Of a stretch of DNA of 5,397 nt, positions 1-5,397 are shown in pieces. The position numbers and the translations under genes were made by a program. Position 1 is the first letter of the stretch, and each line of letters starts with the position of its first letter. The DNA is from Bacillota bacterium (GTDB lineage Bacteria; Bacillota; Clostridia; Peptostreptococcales; Anaerovoracaceae), in the NCBI GenBank assembly GCA_029219125.1, contig JAQXSU010000251.1, positions 1 through 5,397 of the forward strand, written 5' to 3'. The notes below the pieces were generated by a model. The model made no database searches. It saw only the letters and a program-made list of their open reading frames with translations, and had not been told where the DNA came from.

Positions 1-527
1 ATCCCCTCGATCTGCTTCAGGCTCAGAGTCAGACCGGTCGGTGCATTGGGGTTGGCGATGCAGATCATGCCGCCGTCTGCACCCAGGCTGCAGTAGTCGG
101 CCGGGTCTATGGTGAAATCCTCTTTCAGCGGGATCTGCACGGCTTCAATGTGGTGCAGATCGGTGAACACCGGATAGAAGCCATAAGTGATATCCGGGAA
201 CCATGCTTTTCTGCCTGTGTCCGGACCGCCGCCGGCGAAGGCCAGAAAGGCGAAATTGAGAATATCATCGGATCCGTTGGAAAGGAACACATTCTCCGGT
301 TCCACGCCGTACCGCGCCGCCAGGGCCTGCTTCAGCGCCCGGCTTTCCGGATCGGAATACAGACGCAGATCGGCGGCCTCCTGCGCATTGACTGCCGCCA
401 GCACCTGGGGTGAAGGCGGGTAAGGGGATTCGTTGGTATTGAGTTTGATGTATTTCATATCCTGGGGCTGCTCGCCGGGAGTATAGGTTTCCAGACCGGA
501 GAGAGCCGGGTTCATAAACTTGCTCAT
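1..527 (-). CDS. hisC: Histidinol-phosphate aminotransferase, N-terminal half (cut by left edge)
   Basis: PLP-dependent class I/II aminotransferase that converts imidazole-acetol phosphate plus glutamate to L-histidinol phosphate in the cytoplasm. Only about 175 residues lie inside the window, roughly half of the usual 350 or so. Visible family marks are the N-terminal KLNTNESPYPPSP segment, the cofactor-binding SNGSDDIL loop (residues about 83-90), the FPDITYGFYP strand with the PLP-stacking tyrosine, and ANPNAPTG (about 159-166), the classic NPNxPTG loop. The PLP-binding lysine lies beyond the edge. I chose ATG at 527 because AAAGGA lies about 9 nt upstream. An in-frame ATG at 557 would add ten residues (MKNETKGKRH) but has no ribosome binding site, and the frame has a stop before any earlier start. 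It is the fourth gene of the his operon, 67 bp after hisD. The family call is firm; the exact start is less so. Confidence 0.95.
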   Translation of the reverse strand, partial: MSKFMNPALSGLETYTPGEQPQDMKYIKLNTNESPYPPSPQVLAAVNAQEAADLRLYSDPESRALKQALAARYGVEPENVFLSNGSDDILNFAFLAFAGGGPDTGRKAWFPDITYGFYPVFTDLHHIEAVQIPLKEDFTIDPADYCSLGADGGMICIANPNAPTGLTLSLKQIEG

Positions 528-594
528 GTGTCGTTTTCCTTTTGTTTCGTTTTTCATTTGCTGAGCTGATTGCTTATATCGGATTGCCCATACC

Positions 595-1884
595 TTATTT
601 CTTACCGCATCTTACGGTGACGCTACGGGCGTGAGCCGTCAGACCTTCTGACTCCGCGAAGGCGGCCACATCCTCTGCCACCTGCTGCAATGCGTCCAGG
701 GTGTAGTAGCTGTACTGGTACTTCTTCACGAAATCGTCCACAGACAGCGGACTGGAGAAGCGAGCAGTACCGCTGGTCGGCAGGGTGTGATTCGGTCCTG
801 CAAAGTAGTCTCCCAGGGCTTCCGGACAGTTCTTTCCCAGGAACACCGATCCGGCGTGGCGGATCTCATCCAGATAGTCAAACGGGTTGTCCACACAGAG
901 TTCCAGGTGTTCCGGTGCGATCTCATTGGCGATTTCGATGGCAGCGTGGAGGTCATCGGCGACGATGATCTTGCCGTAGTCATCGATGGAGGCACGGGCG
1001 ATTTCTTCCCGCGGCAGCAGGGAAAGCTGCCGTTCCAGTTCCGCGCTTACAGCTTCTGCCAGAGCCTGAGAATCGGTCACCAGCACGGCGCTGGCCATCT
1101 TATCGTGTTCCGCCTGGCTCAGCATGTCGGCGGCCACATATTCCGGATTACAAGTTCCGTCGGCCACCACCAGGATCTCGCTTGGGCCGGCAATCATGTC
1201 GATGGCCACCTGACCGAAGACCTGTTTCTTGGCCTCTGCCACGTAGGCATTTCCCGGACCGGTGATCTTATCCACTCTTGGAATGGTTTCCGTCCCGTAA
1301 GCCAGGGCTGCGATGGCCTGGGCGCCGCCCACCTTGAAAATGCGGGTCACGCCGGCAATTCTGGCTGCTGCCAGAATGACAGGGTTCACCGTTCCGCCTT
1401 TGGACGGGGTCACCATGACGATTTCCTTCACACCGGCAATCTTGGCCGGAATGGCGTTCATCAGCACGGAGGAAGGGTATGCCGCCGTACCGCCGGGTAC
1501 ATAGAGGCCGGCCTTATCCAGCGGAACCACTTTCTGTCCCATGAGGACGCCGGGACGATCATCGGTGTTGACGATAAAGCTGTTTCTGACCTGTTTTTCA
1601 TGGAAAGCGCGGATGTTGGCCGCTGCCCGTTCCATGACGCCTACCAGCTTCGGACCCACAGCTTCGAAGGCTGCTTCAAACTCCGCTTCGCTGACCTCCA
1701 GGGCAAATCCCTCGGCGGCAGATGCACCGTCAAACTTTTCGCAGTACCGCAGCAGGGCTGCGTCGCCGTTTTCTTTCACATCGGCCAGAATGCCTGCCAC
1801 CACATCTTCCACGTTGGTCTTTTCCATAACCCGGGCAAAGATTTCACTGTTGGGAACCTGTCCGTATTTCATGATCTTAATCAT
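595..1884 (-). CDS. hisD: Histidinol dehydrogenase
   Basis: Zinc- and NAD-dependent enzyme that oxidises L-histidinol to L-histidine in two steps, the last reactions of the pathway. The 429 residues match the usual full length. Residues corresponding to the E. coli active site are all in place: zinc ligands Q257 and H260 (LSQAEHD), D359 (LGDYFAGPNHTLP) and H418 (GLTAHARS), and the catalytic pair E325-H326 (APEHLE). Other family blocks are YVPGGTAAYPSSVLMNA (about 128-144), ITGPGNAYVAEAKK (207-220) and AGPSEILVVAD (232-242). The start at 1884 has GGAGGA 9 nt upstream; a second in-frame ATG four codons later (MKYGQ) would sit too far from that site. The start overlaps the end of hisG by 8 bp, which suggests coupled translation. 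Nothing is missing or broken. Confidence 0.98.
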   Translation of the reverse strand: MIKIMKYGQVPNSEIFARVMEKTNVEDVVAGILADVKENGDAALLRYCEKFDGASAAEGFALEVSEAEFEAAFEAVGPKLVGVMERAAANIRAFHEKQVRNSFIVNTDDRPGVLMGQKVVPLDKAGLYVPGGTAAYPSSVLMNAIPAKIAGVKEIVMVTPSKGGTVNPVILAAARIAGVTRIFKVGGAQAIAALAYGTETIPRVDKITGPGNAYVAEAKKQVFGQVAIDMIAGPSEILVVADGTCNPEYVAADMLSQAEHDKMASAVLVTDSQALAEAVSAELERQLSLLPREEIARASIDDYGKIIVADDLHAAIEIANEIAPEHLELCVDNPFDYLDEIRHAGSVFLGKNCPEALGDYFAGPNHTLPTSGTARFSSPLSVDDFVKKYQYSYYTLDALQQVAEDVAAFAESEGLTAHARSVTVRCGKK

Positions 1885-2533
1885 TCTTTATATTCCTCCG
1901 TATTTTCTTTACGATCGATTCGATTTCCTTGTTTTTGAACTTAAAGCTGACCTTGTTGGCAATAAGCCGGGCACTGATGGGAACGATCTCCTCCAGCACT
2001 TCCAGGTTATTTTCTCGCAGGGTGGTACCGGTTTCCACAATATCCACGATGACATCGGACAGTCCCAGGATCGGTGCCAGCTCGATGGAGCCCTGCAGCT
2101 TGATGATGTCGATCTCACGGCACTGGCTGGCGTAGTAGTCCATGGCGATATTGCAGAACTTGGTGGCGACCCGAAGGGTCCTGCCGGTATTATCGCGGAA
2201 ATCCTTCGGACCTGCCACGGCCATGCGGCATTTTCCCATGTTCAGATCCAGCAGTTCGTAGACGTCCGGGCTGTATTCCAGCAAAATATCCTTGCCGGCC
2301 ACACCGATGTCGGCGGCGCCCCGTTCCACGTAGATGGCTACATCGGAAGGCTTCACCCAGAAATAGCGGATGGCCGCTTCCTCATTTTCAAAAATCAGTT
2401 TCCGGCTGTCTTCCTTAATCTCTTCGCAGGGATAGCCGGATGCCTCGAAGATGTCATATACTTTTTCACCAAGGCGGCCCTTCGGCAGCGCCACATTGAT
2501 GATCTTTTTTCCGTATTTATTCTCTGAAGTCAT
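1877..2533 (-). CDS. hisG: ATP phosphoribosyltransferase, short-form catalytic subunit
   Basis: Catalyses the first step of histidine synthesis, joining ATP and PRPP to give phosphoribosyl-ATP. At 218 residues it is the short form: it ends after the catalytic domains and lacks the C-terminal histidine-binding ACT-like domain of the roughly 300-residue long form. In this class activity and feedback inhibition depend on HisZ, which is encoded immediately upstream. Visible motifs are INVALPKGRLG near the N-terminus (12-22), RGAADIGVAGKD (71-82), and the PRPP-binding loop DVIVDIVETGTTLREN (160-175), which is intact. The start is well set: ATG at 2533 overlaps the hisZ stop as ATGA, and a near-perfect AAAGGAGG lies 7-8 nt upstream inside the hisZ coding sequence. 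Such an arrangement should help keep the two subunits at matched levels. Confidence 0.98.
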   Translation of the reverse strand: MTSENKYGKKIINVALPKGRLGEKVYDIFEASGYPCEEIKEDSRKLIFENEEAAIRYFWVKPSDVAIYVERGAADIGVAGKDILLEYSPDVYELLDLNMGKCRMAVAGPKDFRDNTGRTLRVATKFCNIAMDYYASQCREIDIIKLQGSIELAPILGLSDVIVDIVETGTTLRENNLEVLEEIVPISARLIANKVSFKFKNKEIESIVKKIRRNIKND

Positions 2534-3651
2534 TCCGCAACCTCCTTTGCCTGTCCGTCTTCCAGCTGCATCAGTCTGCGGAACCGGAGCTTGGCAGGCA
2601 CCTTTCTCTGGGTCTGTACCGTATATCCCTGGGAAACCAGCCCCTGCACGGCCCGGACGATATCGCCGGGGGCATCTGTTTTGTCGTACAGCAGCAGGAC
2701 GTCCACATCGTAGTCGCTGCCGGACGTGTCGTAGTCCTCCAGCAGATCCAGATAGATGGCGAAGCCGATGGCTCCCGCCGACTTGCCCATCTTATCCATC
2801 AGCTCGTCGTACTGGCCGCCGGAGAGAACGCCGGTAGGGATCCCTTCGATGTAGCCCCGGAACAGGACACCGTTATAGTAGTTCATGTCACCTTCGATGG
2901 AAAAATCCAGGTGCACATTGTCAAAGCCCTGTTCCTCGAGGATCTGACAGATTTCCGAAAGCTCTTCAATGGCCTGGTCCATGGTATCGTTGAGGCTGAT
3001 GGTTTCCAGGGTTTTCAAAACCGTATCCATGCAGCCGTAGGTAGTTGCCAGGGTGATGGCAGTTTCCCGCAGGGTTTCATCGATTTTCAGGCTGTCAAAC
3101 AGGGTCCGGATGCCGTGGGCATTCTTTTCCCGGAGCAGAGTCAGGAACTTTTCTTCGTGCTTCGGACGGAGATGCAGTTCCTGGAGAAAGCCGCGTATGA
3201 TGCCCATGTGGGACAGGTCCAGGATGTACCGGTCACTGAGGGTTTCCAGACTTTTCGCTGCAAGAATAAGGACCTCGCTGATATGAAAGAGATCTAAATC
3301 TCCCATACATTCGAGGCCCATCTGCATGAGTTCCTTATAGGTTTTCGTACTTTTCGAGGTGCGGTAAATGTTTTCGTTATAATATACCTTCTGCACCGTA
3401 TCGGCCGCATCTCTGTAATTTTTTACGATGGACAGAGTCACGTCCGGCTTGAGGGCCAGCAGCTTGCCGTTGGTGTCGGTGAAGGTTATGATATTATCAC
3501 CGGACAGAAAATCCTTATTGGAGACATACAGATCATATTCTTCGAATTTGTTCATTTTATAATGGACGAAACCATAGTGCTCGTATAAATGTCGCAGATT
3601 CAGGATGTTTCTGTCTTCTTTTTTCAGGTTGGTTTCGGTATCAAACTTCAT
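2530..3651 (-). CDS. hisZ: ATP phosphoribosyltransferase regulatory subunit (HisRS-like)
   Basis: A catalytically inactive paralogue of histidyl-tRNA synthetase that forms a hetero-octamer with short HisG and carries the histidine feedback site. The 373 residues show a class II synthetase fold: LLALKPDVTLSI (64-75), YYNENIYRTS (90-99), MNYYNGVLFRGY (256-267, in place of the HisRS RGLDYY-type block) and the motif-3 region GGQYDELM...GAIGFAIYLDLLE (278-305). In true HisRS the last stretch carries a GxGxER signature; here it reads GFAIYLD without the ATP-binding arginine, and the protein lacks a full anticodon-binding domain, both arguing against a tRNA synthetase. Being next to short hisG confirms the assignment. 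ATG at 3651 is the only good start: an in-frame TGA lies seven codons upstream. Its ribosome binding site AAAGG (3666-3670) is rather distant, 14 nt. It is the first gene of the operon. Confidence 0.95.
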   Translation of the reverse strand: MKFDTETNLKKEDRNILNLRHLYEHYGFVHYKMNKFEEYDLYVSNKDFLSGDNIITFTDTNGKLLALKPDVTLSIVKNYRDAADTVQKVYYNENIYRTSKSTKTYKELMQMGLECMGDLDLFHISEVLILAAKSLETLSDRYILDLSHMGIIRGFLQELHLRPKHEEKFLTLLREKNAHGIRTLFDSLKIDETLRETAITLATTYGCMDTVLKTLETISLNDTMDQAIEELSEICQILEEQGFDNVHLDFSIEGDMNYYNGVLFRGYIEGIPTGVLSGGQYDELMDKMGKSAGAIGFAIYLDLLEDYDTSGSDYDVDVLLLYDKTDAPGDIVRAVQGLVSQGYTVQTQRKVPAKLRFRRLMQLEDGQAKEVAE

Positions 3652-3674
3652 CAGAATTCTTTTTTCCTTTCATT

Positions 3675-3733
3675 ATTATATAGCCTTGCTCATGGCACGT
3701 TAATACAATACCACGTTAACGTGATAAAGTAAA
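3675..3733 (-). promoter_or_regulatory. Two candidate leftward promoters for the his operon
   Basis: Reading the minus strand, the upstream candidate has -35 TTTACT (3733-3728), a 17 bp spacer and -10 TATTGT (3710-3705) preceded by TGG, an extended -10. Its start would fall near 3698, giving a leader of about 47 nt. The downstream candidate has -35 TTAACG (3703-3698), a 17 bp spacer and a perfect -10 TATAAT (3680-3675), but its start near 3668 would fall inside or next to the hisZ ribosome binding site, leaving a leader of under 20 nt. The upstream one gives the more comfortable leader, the downstream one the better -10. Two A7 tracts (minus strand) at 3737-3743 and 3758-3764 lie just upstream of the first -35 and could act as an UP element. 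Either leader is too short for a T-box or an attenuator. Confidence 0.6.
3696..3723. promoter_or_regulatory. Operator-like palindrome with a repeated half-site
   Basis: CACGTTAACGTG at 3712-3723 is a perfect 12 bp palindrome. Its outer bases extend it to 18 bp (3709-3726) with only the pair 3711/3724 failing to match. CACGTTAA occurs again at 3696-3703, exactly 16 bp away in the same orientation. The palindrome lies inside the spacer of the upstream leftward promoter candidate, and the second copy covers its predicted start site and the -35 of the other candidate. This is the geometry expected of a repressor site. The core GTTAAC is shared with the known TrpR operator; TrpR-family YerC/HisR proteins are linked to histidine genes in Bacillota, so one of these is a plausible binder by inference. 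No regulator gene is in the window. Confidence 0.55.
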
Positions 3734-3753
3734 GGCTTTTTTTCTCCTTTCCC

Positions 3754-3782
3754 TGTCTTTTTTTGCATACATATGGTATGAT
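3754..3782 (+). promoter_or_regulatory. Candidate promoter for the DUF1461 gene
   Basis: The -10 is TATGAT (3777-3782, five of six consensus bases) preceded by TGG, an extended -10. At a 17 bp spacing the -35 would be TGTCTT (3754-3759), which is poor, so recognition would rest on the extended -10. The predicted start is about 30 nt before the gene. An inverted repeat CATAC-ATATG-GTATG (3766-3780) overlaps the -10. Confidence 0.5.
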
Positions 3783-3803
3783 AACTCTAAACCCGTGATT
3801 TGT

Positions 3804-3811
3804 AAAGGAGG
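3804..3811 (+). promoter_or_regulatory. Ribosome binding site that decides the TTG start at 3821
   Basis: AAAGGAGG is a near-perfect Shine-Dalgarno sequence. Two in-frame TTG codons follow, at 3815 (3 nt away) and 3821 (9 nt away). The spacing favours 3821; no ATG is available at the N-terminus. Confidence 0.75.
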
Positions 3812-3820
3812 TTCTTGGTT

Positions 3821-4471
3821 TTGAAGCTTCGTTTCTTCGCAAAACATATCATCCCGGCGCTTTTCTGCGTCCTGGTGCTTCTCTGTCTTTCCATTTCTCT
3901 GACGGTTCTCTTCCGACCGCTGTACTACTGGGATATGGAGCATCTTTCCATCCCGGAGCGGTCGGGGATTCCGGAGGCGGTCTGCCGTGAAAATTATGAC
4001 GTTCTCATCGACTATAATCTGCTGGGCGGAGCTTCTGTGCTGGAGTTCCCTGATTTCTCCATGTCGGAATCGGGCAGAATTCATTTCGAGGAAGTAAAAC
4101 GTATTTTCGTTTGCTGTCAGGTGATCGGTGCAGCAGGTATGGTCTGGCTTGTGGGAAGGATCCTGCGGCAGCTTCGGCGGCGCGACCGGGACTTCACCTG
4201 GCTTCGCTGGACGGGCAGGGCGGCGCTGGTGCTGGTGGCTCTGGTGAGCGGTCTGGTGGCGATAAACTGGGACCTGGCCTTCGTTCTGATGCATAAGATT
4301 CTGTTCCGCAATGATTTCTGGATCTTCGATGCTCATACAGATCCGATTATCAAGATTCTGCCGGATACCTTCTTCATGCACTGCGGGATTCTGATTATGG
4401 TGCTGCTGGTGGTTTTCGTGACGGCCTGCAGCCTGCTGGGGAGGAGACTGGAGAAGGCTGAAAAGGACTGA
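3821..4471 (+). CDS. TIGR01906/DUF1461 family integral membrane protein
   Basis: A 216-residue membrane protein of unknown function. Hydrophobic segments lie at about 9-31, 94-115, 131-150 and 186-206, giving four likely helices, with a roughly 60-residue hydrophilic loop after the first and a short positively charged loop (RQLRRRDRD, about 116-124) after the second, which by the positive-inside rule places that loop in the cytoplasm. The first helix is preceded by lysine and arginine residues. Family-typical blocks are the YYWDMEHL and ENYDVLIDY region in the long loop, HFEEVKRI (88-95) just before helix two, and MHKILFRNDFWIFD...DPIIKILPDTFF (157-185) before helix four. I start it at the second TTG (3821), giving MKLRFFAKH; starting at 3815 would add two residues. 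It is divergent from the his operon. The family is recognised from memory of its pattern; the biochemical role is not known and the neighbours do not reveal it. Confidence 0.8.
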   Translation: MKLRFFAKHIIPALFCVLVLLCLSISLTVLFRPLYYWDMEHLSIPERSGIPEAVCRENYDVLIDYNLLGGASVLEFPDFSMSESGRIHFEEVKRIFVCCQVIGAAGMVWLVGRILRQLRRRDRDFTWLRWTGRAALVLVALVSGLVAINWDLAFVLMHKILFRNDFWIFDAHTDPIIKILPDTFFMHCGILIMVLLVVFVTACSLLGRRLEKAEKD

Positions 4472-4486
4472 AAAGACAATTTCATC

Positions 4487-4515
4487 TTGCGTTTCCTGTC
4501 GAAACATGGCATAAT
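4487..4515 (+). promoter_or_regulatory. Candidate promoter for sstT
   Basis: TTGCGT (4487-4492, only the TTG matches consensus) is separated by exactly 17 bp from CATAAT (4510-4515, five of six), which is preceded by TGG as an extended -10. The start would be near 4522, giving a leader of about 48 nt. No hairpin terminator is visible between the preceding gene's stop (4471) and this promoter, so read-through from upstream could add to sstT transcription. Confidence 0.6.
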
Positions 4516-4569
4516 GAAATAAGTGCGCTAAAATGCAATAGAAACACAATTTTTGGAGGGTAATGAATT

Positions 4570-5397
4570 ATGAAAGAGTTGTTCAAGAAATGGAACCGGC
4601 TCAGTCTGGTGCAGCAGATTGTCATCGGACTGATTATCGGTATCGTACTGGCGCTGGCAGCACCGGACAAGCTGTCAGGCATCACCATCTTCGGTGATCT
4701 GTTTGTCGGTGCACTGAAGGCAGTGGCGCCGGTTCTGGTGTTCTTCCTGGTTATGTCTGCGATTTCACAGCATAAGACCGGACAGAAAACCAACATGAAA
4801 CGGATTCTGGTCCTGTATCTTCTGGGAACGTTCCTGGCAGGAACCATCGCTGTTGTTGTCAGCTTCATTTTCCCGACTCAGCTGGCACTGGCAGAAGGTG
4901 CTTCTGATGTGGCACCGCCGGAAGGCATCGCAGAAGTACTGCGTACACTGGTATTCAATGTGGTATCCAATCCGGTAGGTGCGCTGCTGAACGCCAACTA
5001 CATCGGTATTCTGACCTGGGCGATCCTGCTGGGCATCGCACTGCGGCATGCTTCGGAAACCACGAAGAACTTCCTGTCAGATATTTCGGAAGCCGTTTCC
5101 CAGGTGGTAAGATGGGTCATCCGCTTCGCACCTCTGGGTGTTATGGGTCTGGTATTCAACTCCATTGCCACCAGCGGTCTGTCCACCCTGCTGGATTACG
5201 GAAAGCTGATTCTGGTACTGGTGGGCACCATGTTTTTCGATGCGCTGGTGATCAACCCGATTATCGTATACTGCAACACGAAAGAAAATCCGTATCCGCT
5301 GGTGCTGAAGTGCCTGAAGGACAGCGGCATCACCGCTTTCTTCACCAGAAGCTCTGCGGCAAATATTCCGGTAAATATGCGGCTGTGTGATGAACTG
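4570..5397 (+). CDS. sstT: Serine/threonine:Na+ symporter SstT, N-terminal two thirds (cut by right edge)
   Basis: A transporter of the dicarboxylate/amino acid:cation symporter (DAACS) family that takes up L-serine and L-threonine with sodium across the cytoplasmic membrane. The visible 276 residues stay in frame to the window end; E. coli SstT has 414. The match to E. coli SstT is close over whole segments: LFVGALKAVAPVLV (44-57), HKTGQKTN (68-75), LYLLGTF (82-88), SNPVGALLNANYIGIL (133-148), IRFAPLGVMGLV (184-195) and the serine-rich FFTRSSAANIPVNM (257-270), a hallmark of the re-entrant loop HP1 in this fold. ATG at 4570 has GGAGGG 9 nt upstream; the ATG at 4563 is out of frame. Codon use is strongly biased (CTG for leucine, GGT/GGC for glycine), more than in the DUF1461 gene, consistent with good expression. 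The sodium- and substrate-binding motifs of the C-terminal third lie outside the window. Confidence 0.96.
   Translation, partial: MKELFKKWNRLSLVQQIVIGLIIGIVLALAAPDKLSGITIFGDLFVGALKAVAPVLVFFLVMSAISQHKTGQKTNMKRILVLYLLGTFLAGTIAVVVSFIFPTQLALAEGASDVAPPEGIAEVLRTLVFNVVSNPVGALLNANYIGILTWAILLGIALRHASETTKNFLSDISEAVSQVVRWVIRFAPLGVMGLVFNSIATSGLSTLLDYGKLILVLVGTMFFDALVINPIIVYCNTKENPYPLVLKCLKDSGITAFFTRSSAANIPVNMRLCDEL

Noticed and set aside
787..1938. A 383-residue open frame on the plus strand opposite hisD, and another at 1541-2527 opposite hisD/hisG
   Set aside because: Both lie antisense to genes with complete catalytic motifs. Their translations show no recognisable domain and no ribosome binding site; they arise from the codon bias of the real genes.
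3641..3673. Ten-codon minus-strand open frame (MKGKKNSDEV) overlapping the hisZ start, considered as a leader peptide
   Set aside because: It has no ribosome binding site, no run of histidine codons, and no attenuator hairpin follows. Its start lies between the -10 and the predicted start of the downstream promoter.
3652..3704. Possible T-box or histidine attenuator leader before hisZ
   Set aside because: The longest predicted leader is about 50 nt, with no terminator hairpin and no conserved T-box sequence.
4479..4520. ATTTCAT and ATGAAAT inverted repeat around the sstT promoter
   Set aside because: Seven-base AT-rich arms with a 28 nt gap are likely chance; there is no U-tract, so it is not a terminator.
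3716..4549. A 277-residue minus-strand open frame opposite the DUF1461 gene
   Set aside because: Its translation is rich in histidine, glutamine, arginine and proline in the manner of an antisense shadow. The plus-strand frame has membrane helices, family motifs and a strong ribosome binding site.
4563..4572. Earlier ATG at 4563 as the sstT start
   Set aside because: It is out of frame with the SstT sequence and lies only 2 nt from the GGAGGG site.
1..5397. CRISPR arrays, insertion sequences, tRNA or rRNA genes, defence or phage genes
   Set aside because: I saw no repeat-spacer pattern, transposase, terminal inverted repeats, structured RNA or phage-like protein. The window is almost fully filled by five recognised metabolic or transport genes and one membrane protein.

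Overview
The window reads as chromosomal DNA from a low-to-mid GC Bacillota, most likely an anaerobic Clostridia-type bacterium. The evidence is a histidine operon that opens with hisZ followed by short-form hisG, strong AGGAGG-type ribosome binding sites, a TTG start, and a TIGR01906/DUF1461 membrane protein, a family common in Gram-positive bacteria. The species cannot be fixed from the sequence alone.

Layout. Positions 1-3651 on the minus strand hold the start of a histidine biosynthesis operon, transcribed right to left as hisZ-hisG-hisD-hisC. hisC runs off the left edge. hisZ/hisG overlap by 4 bp and hisG/hisD by 8 bp, so the first three genes look translationally coupled; hisC follows after a 67 bp gap. 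Positions 3652-3820 are a divergent control region. On its left side are two candidate leftward promoters and a conspicuous operator-like element: a perfect 12 bp palindrome CACGTTAACGTG plus a direct repeat of its half, CACGTTAA, 16 bp away. On its right side is an extended -10 promoter for the rightward gene. Positions 3821-4471 encode a four-helix DUF1461 membrane protein of unknown function. Positions 4570-5397 encode the first 276 residues of the sodium-coupled serine/threonine symporter SstT, cut by the right edge and preceded by its own extended -10 promoter and a GGAGGG ribosome binding site.

How the genes work together. HisG (catalytic) and HisZ (a histidyl-tRNA-synthetase-like regulatory partner) make the ATP phosphoribosyltransferase that begins histidine synthesis and is feedback-inhibited by histidine. 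HisC and HisD act at the end of the pathway: transamination of imidazole-acetol phosphate, then oxidation of histidinol to histidine. The rightward genes are not part of the pathway. SstT imports serine and threonine; the DUF1461 protein has no assigned role.

Most of the window is ordinary core metabolism. The part most worth a second look is the his promoter, where the palindrome fits inside the 17 bp spacer of a promoter and its half-repeat falls at the predicted start site. The core GTTAAC resembles the known TrpR operator, so a TrpR-family (YerC/HisR-like) repressor is a reasonable but untested candidate. I found no convincing previously undescribed system.
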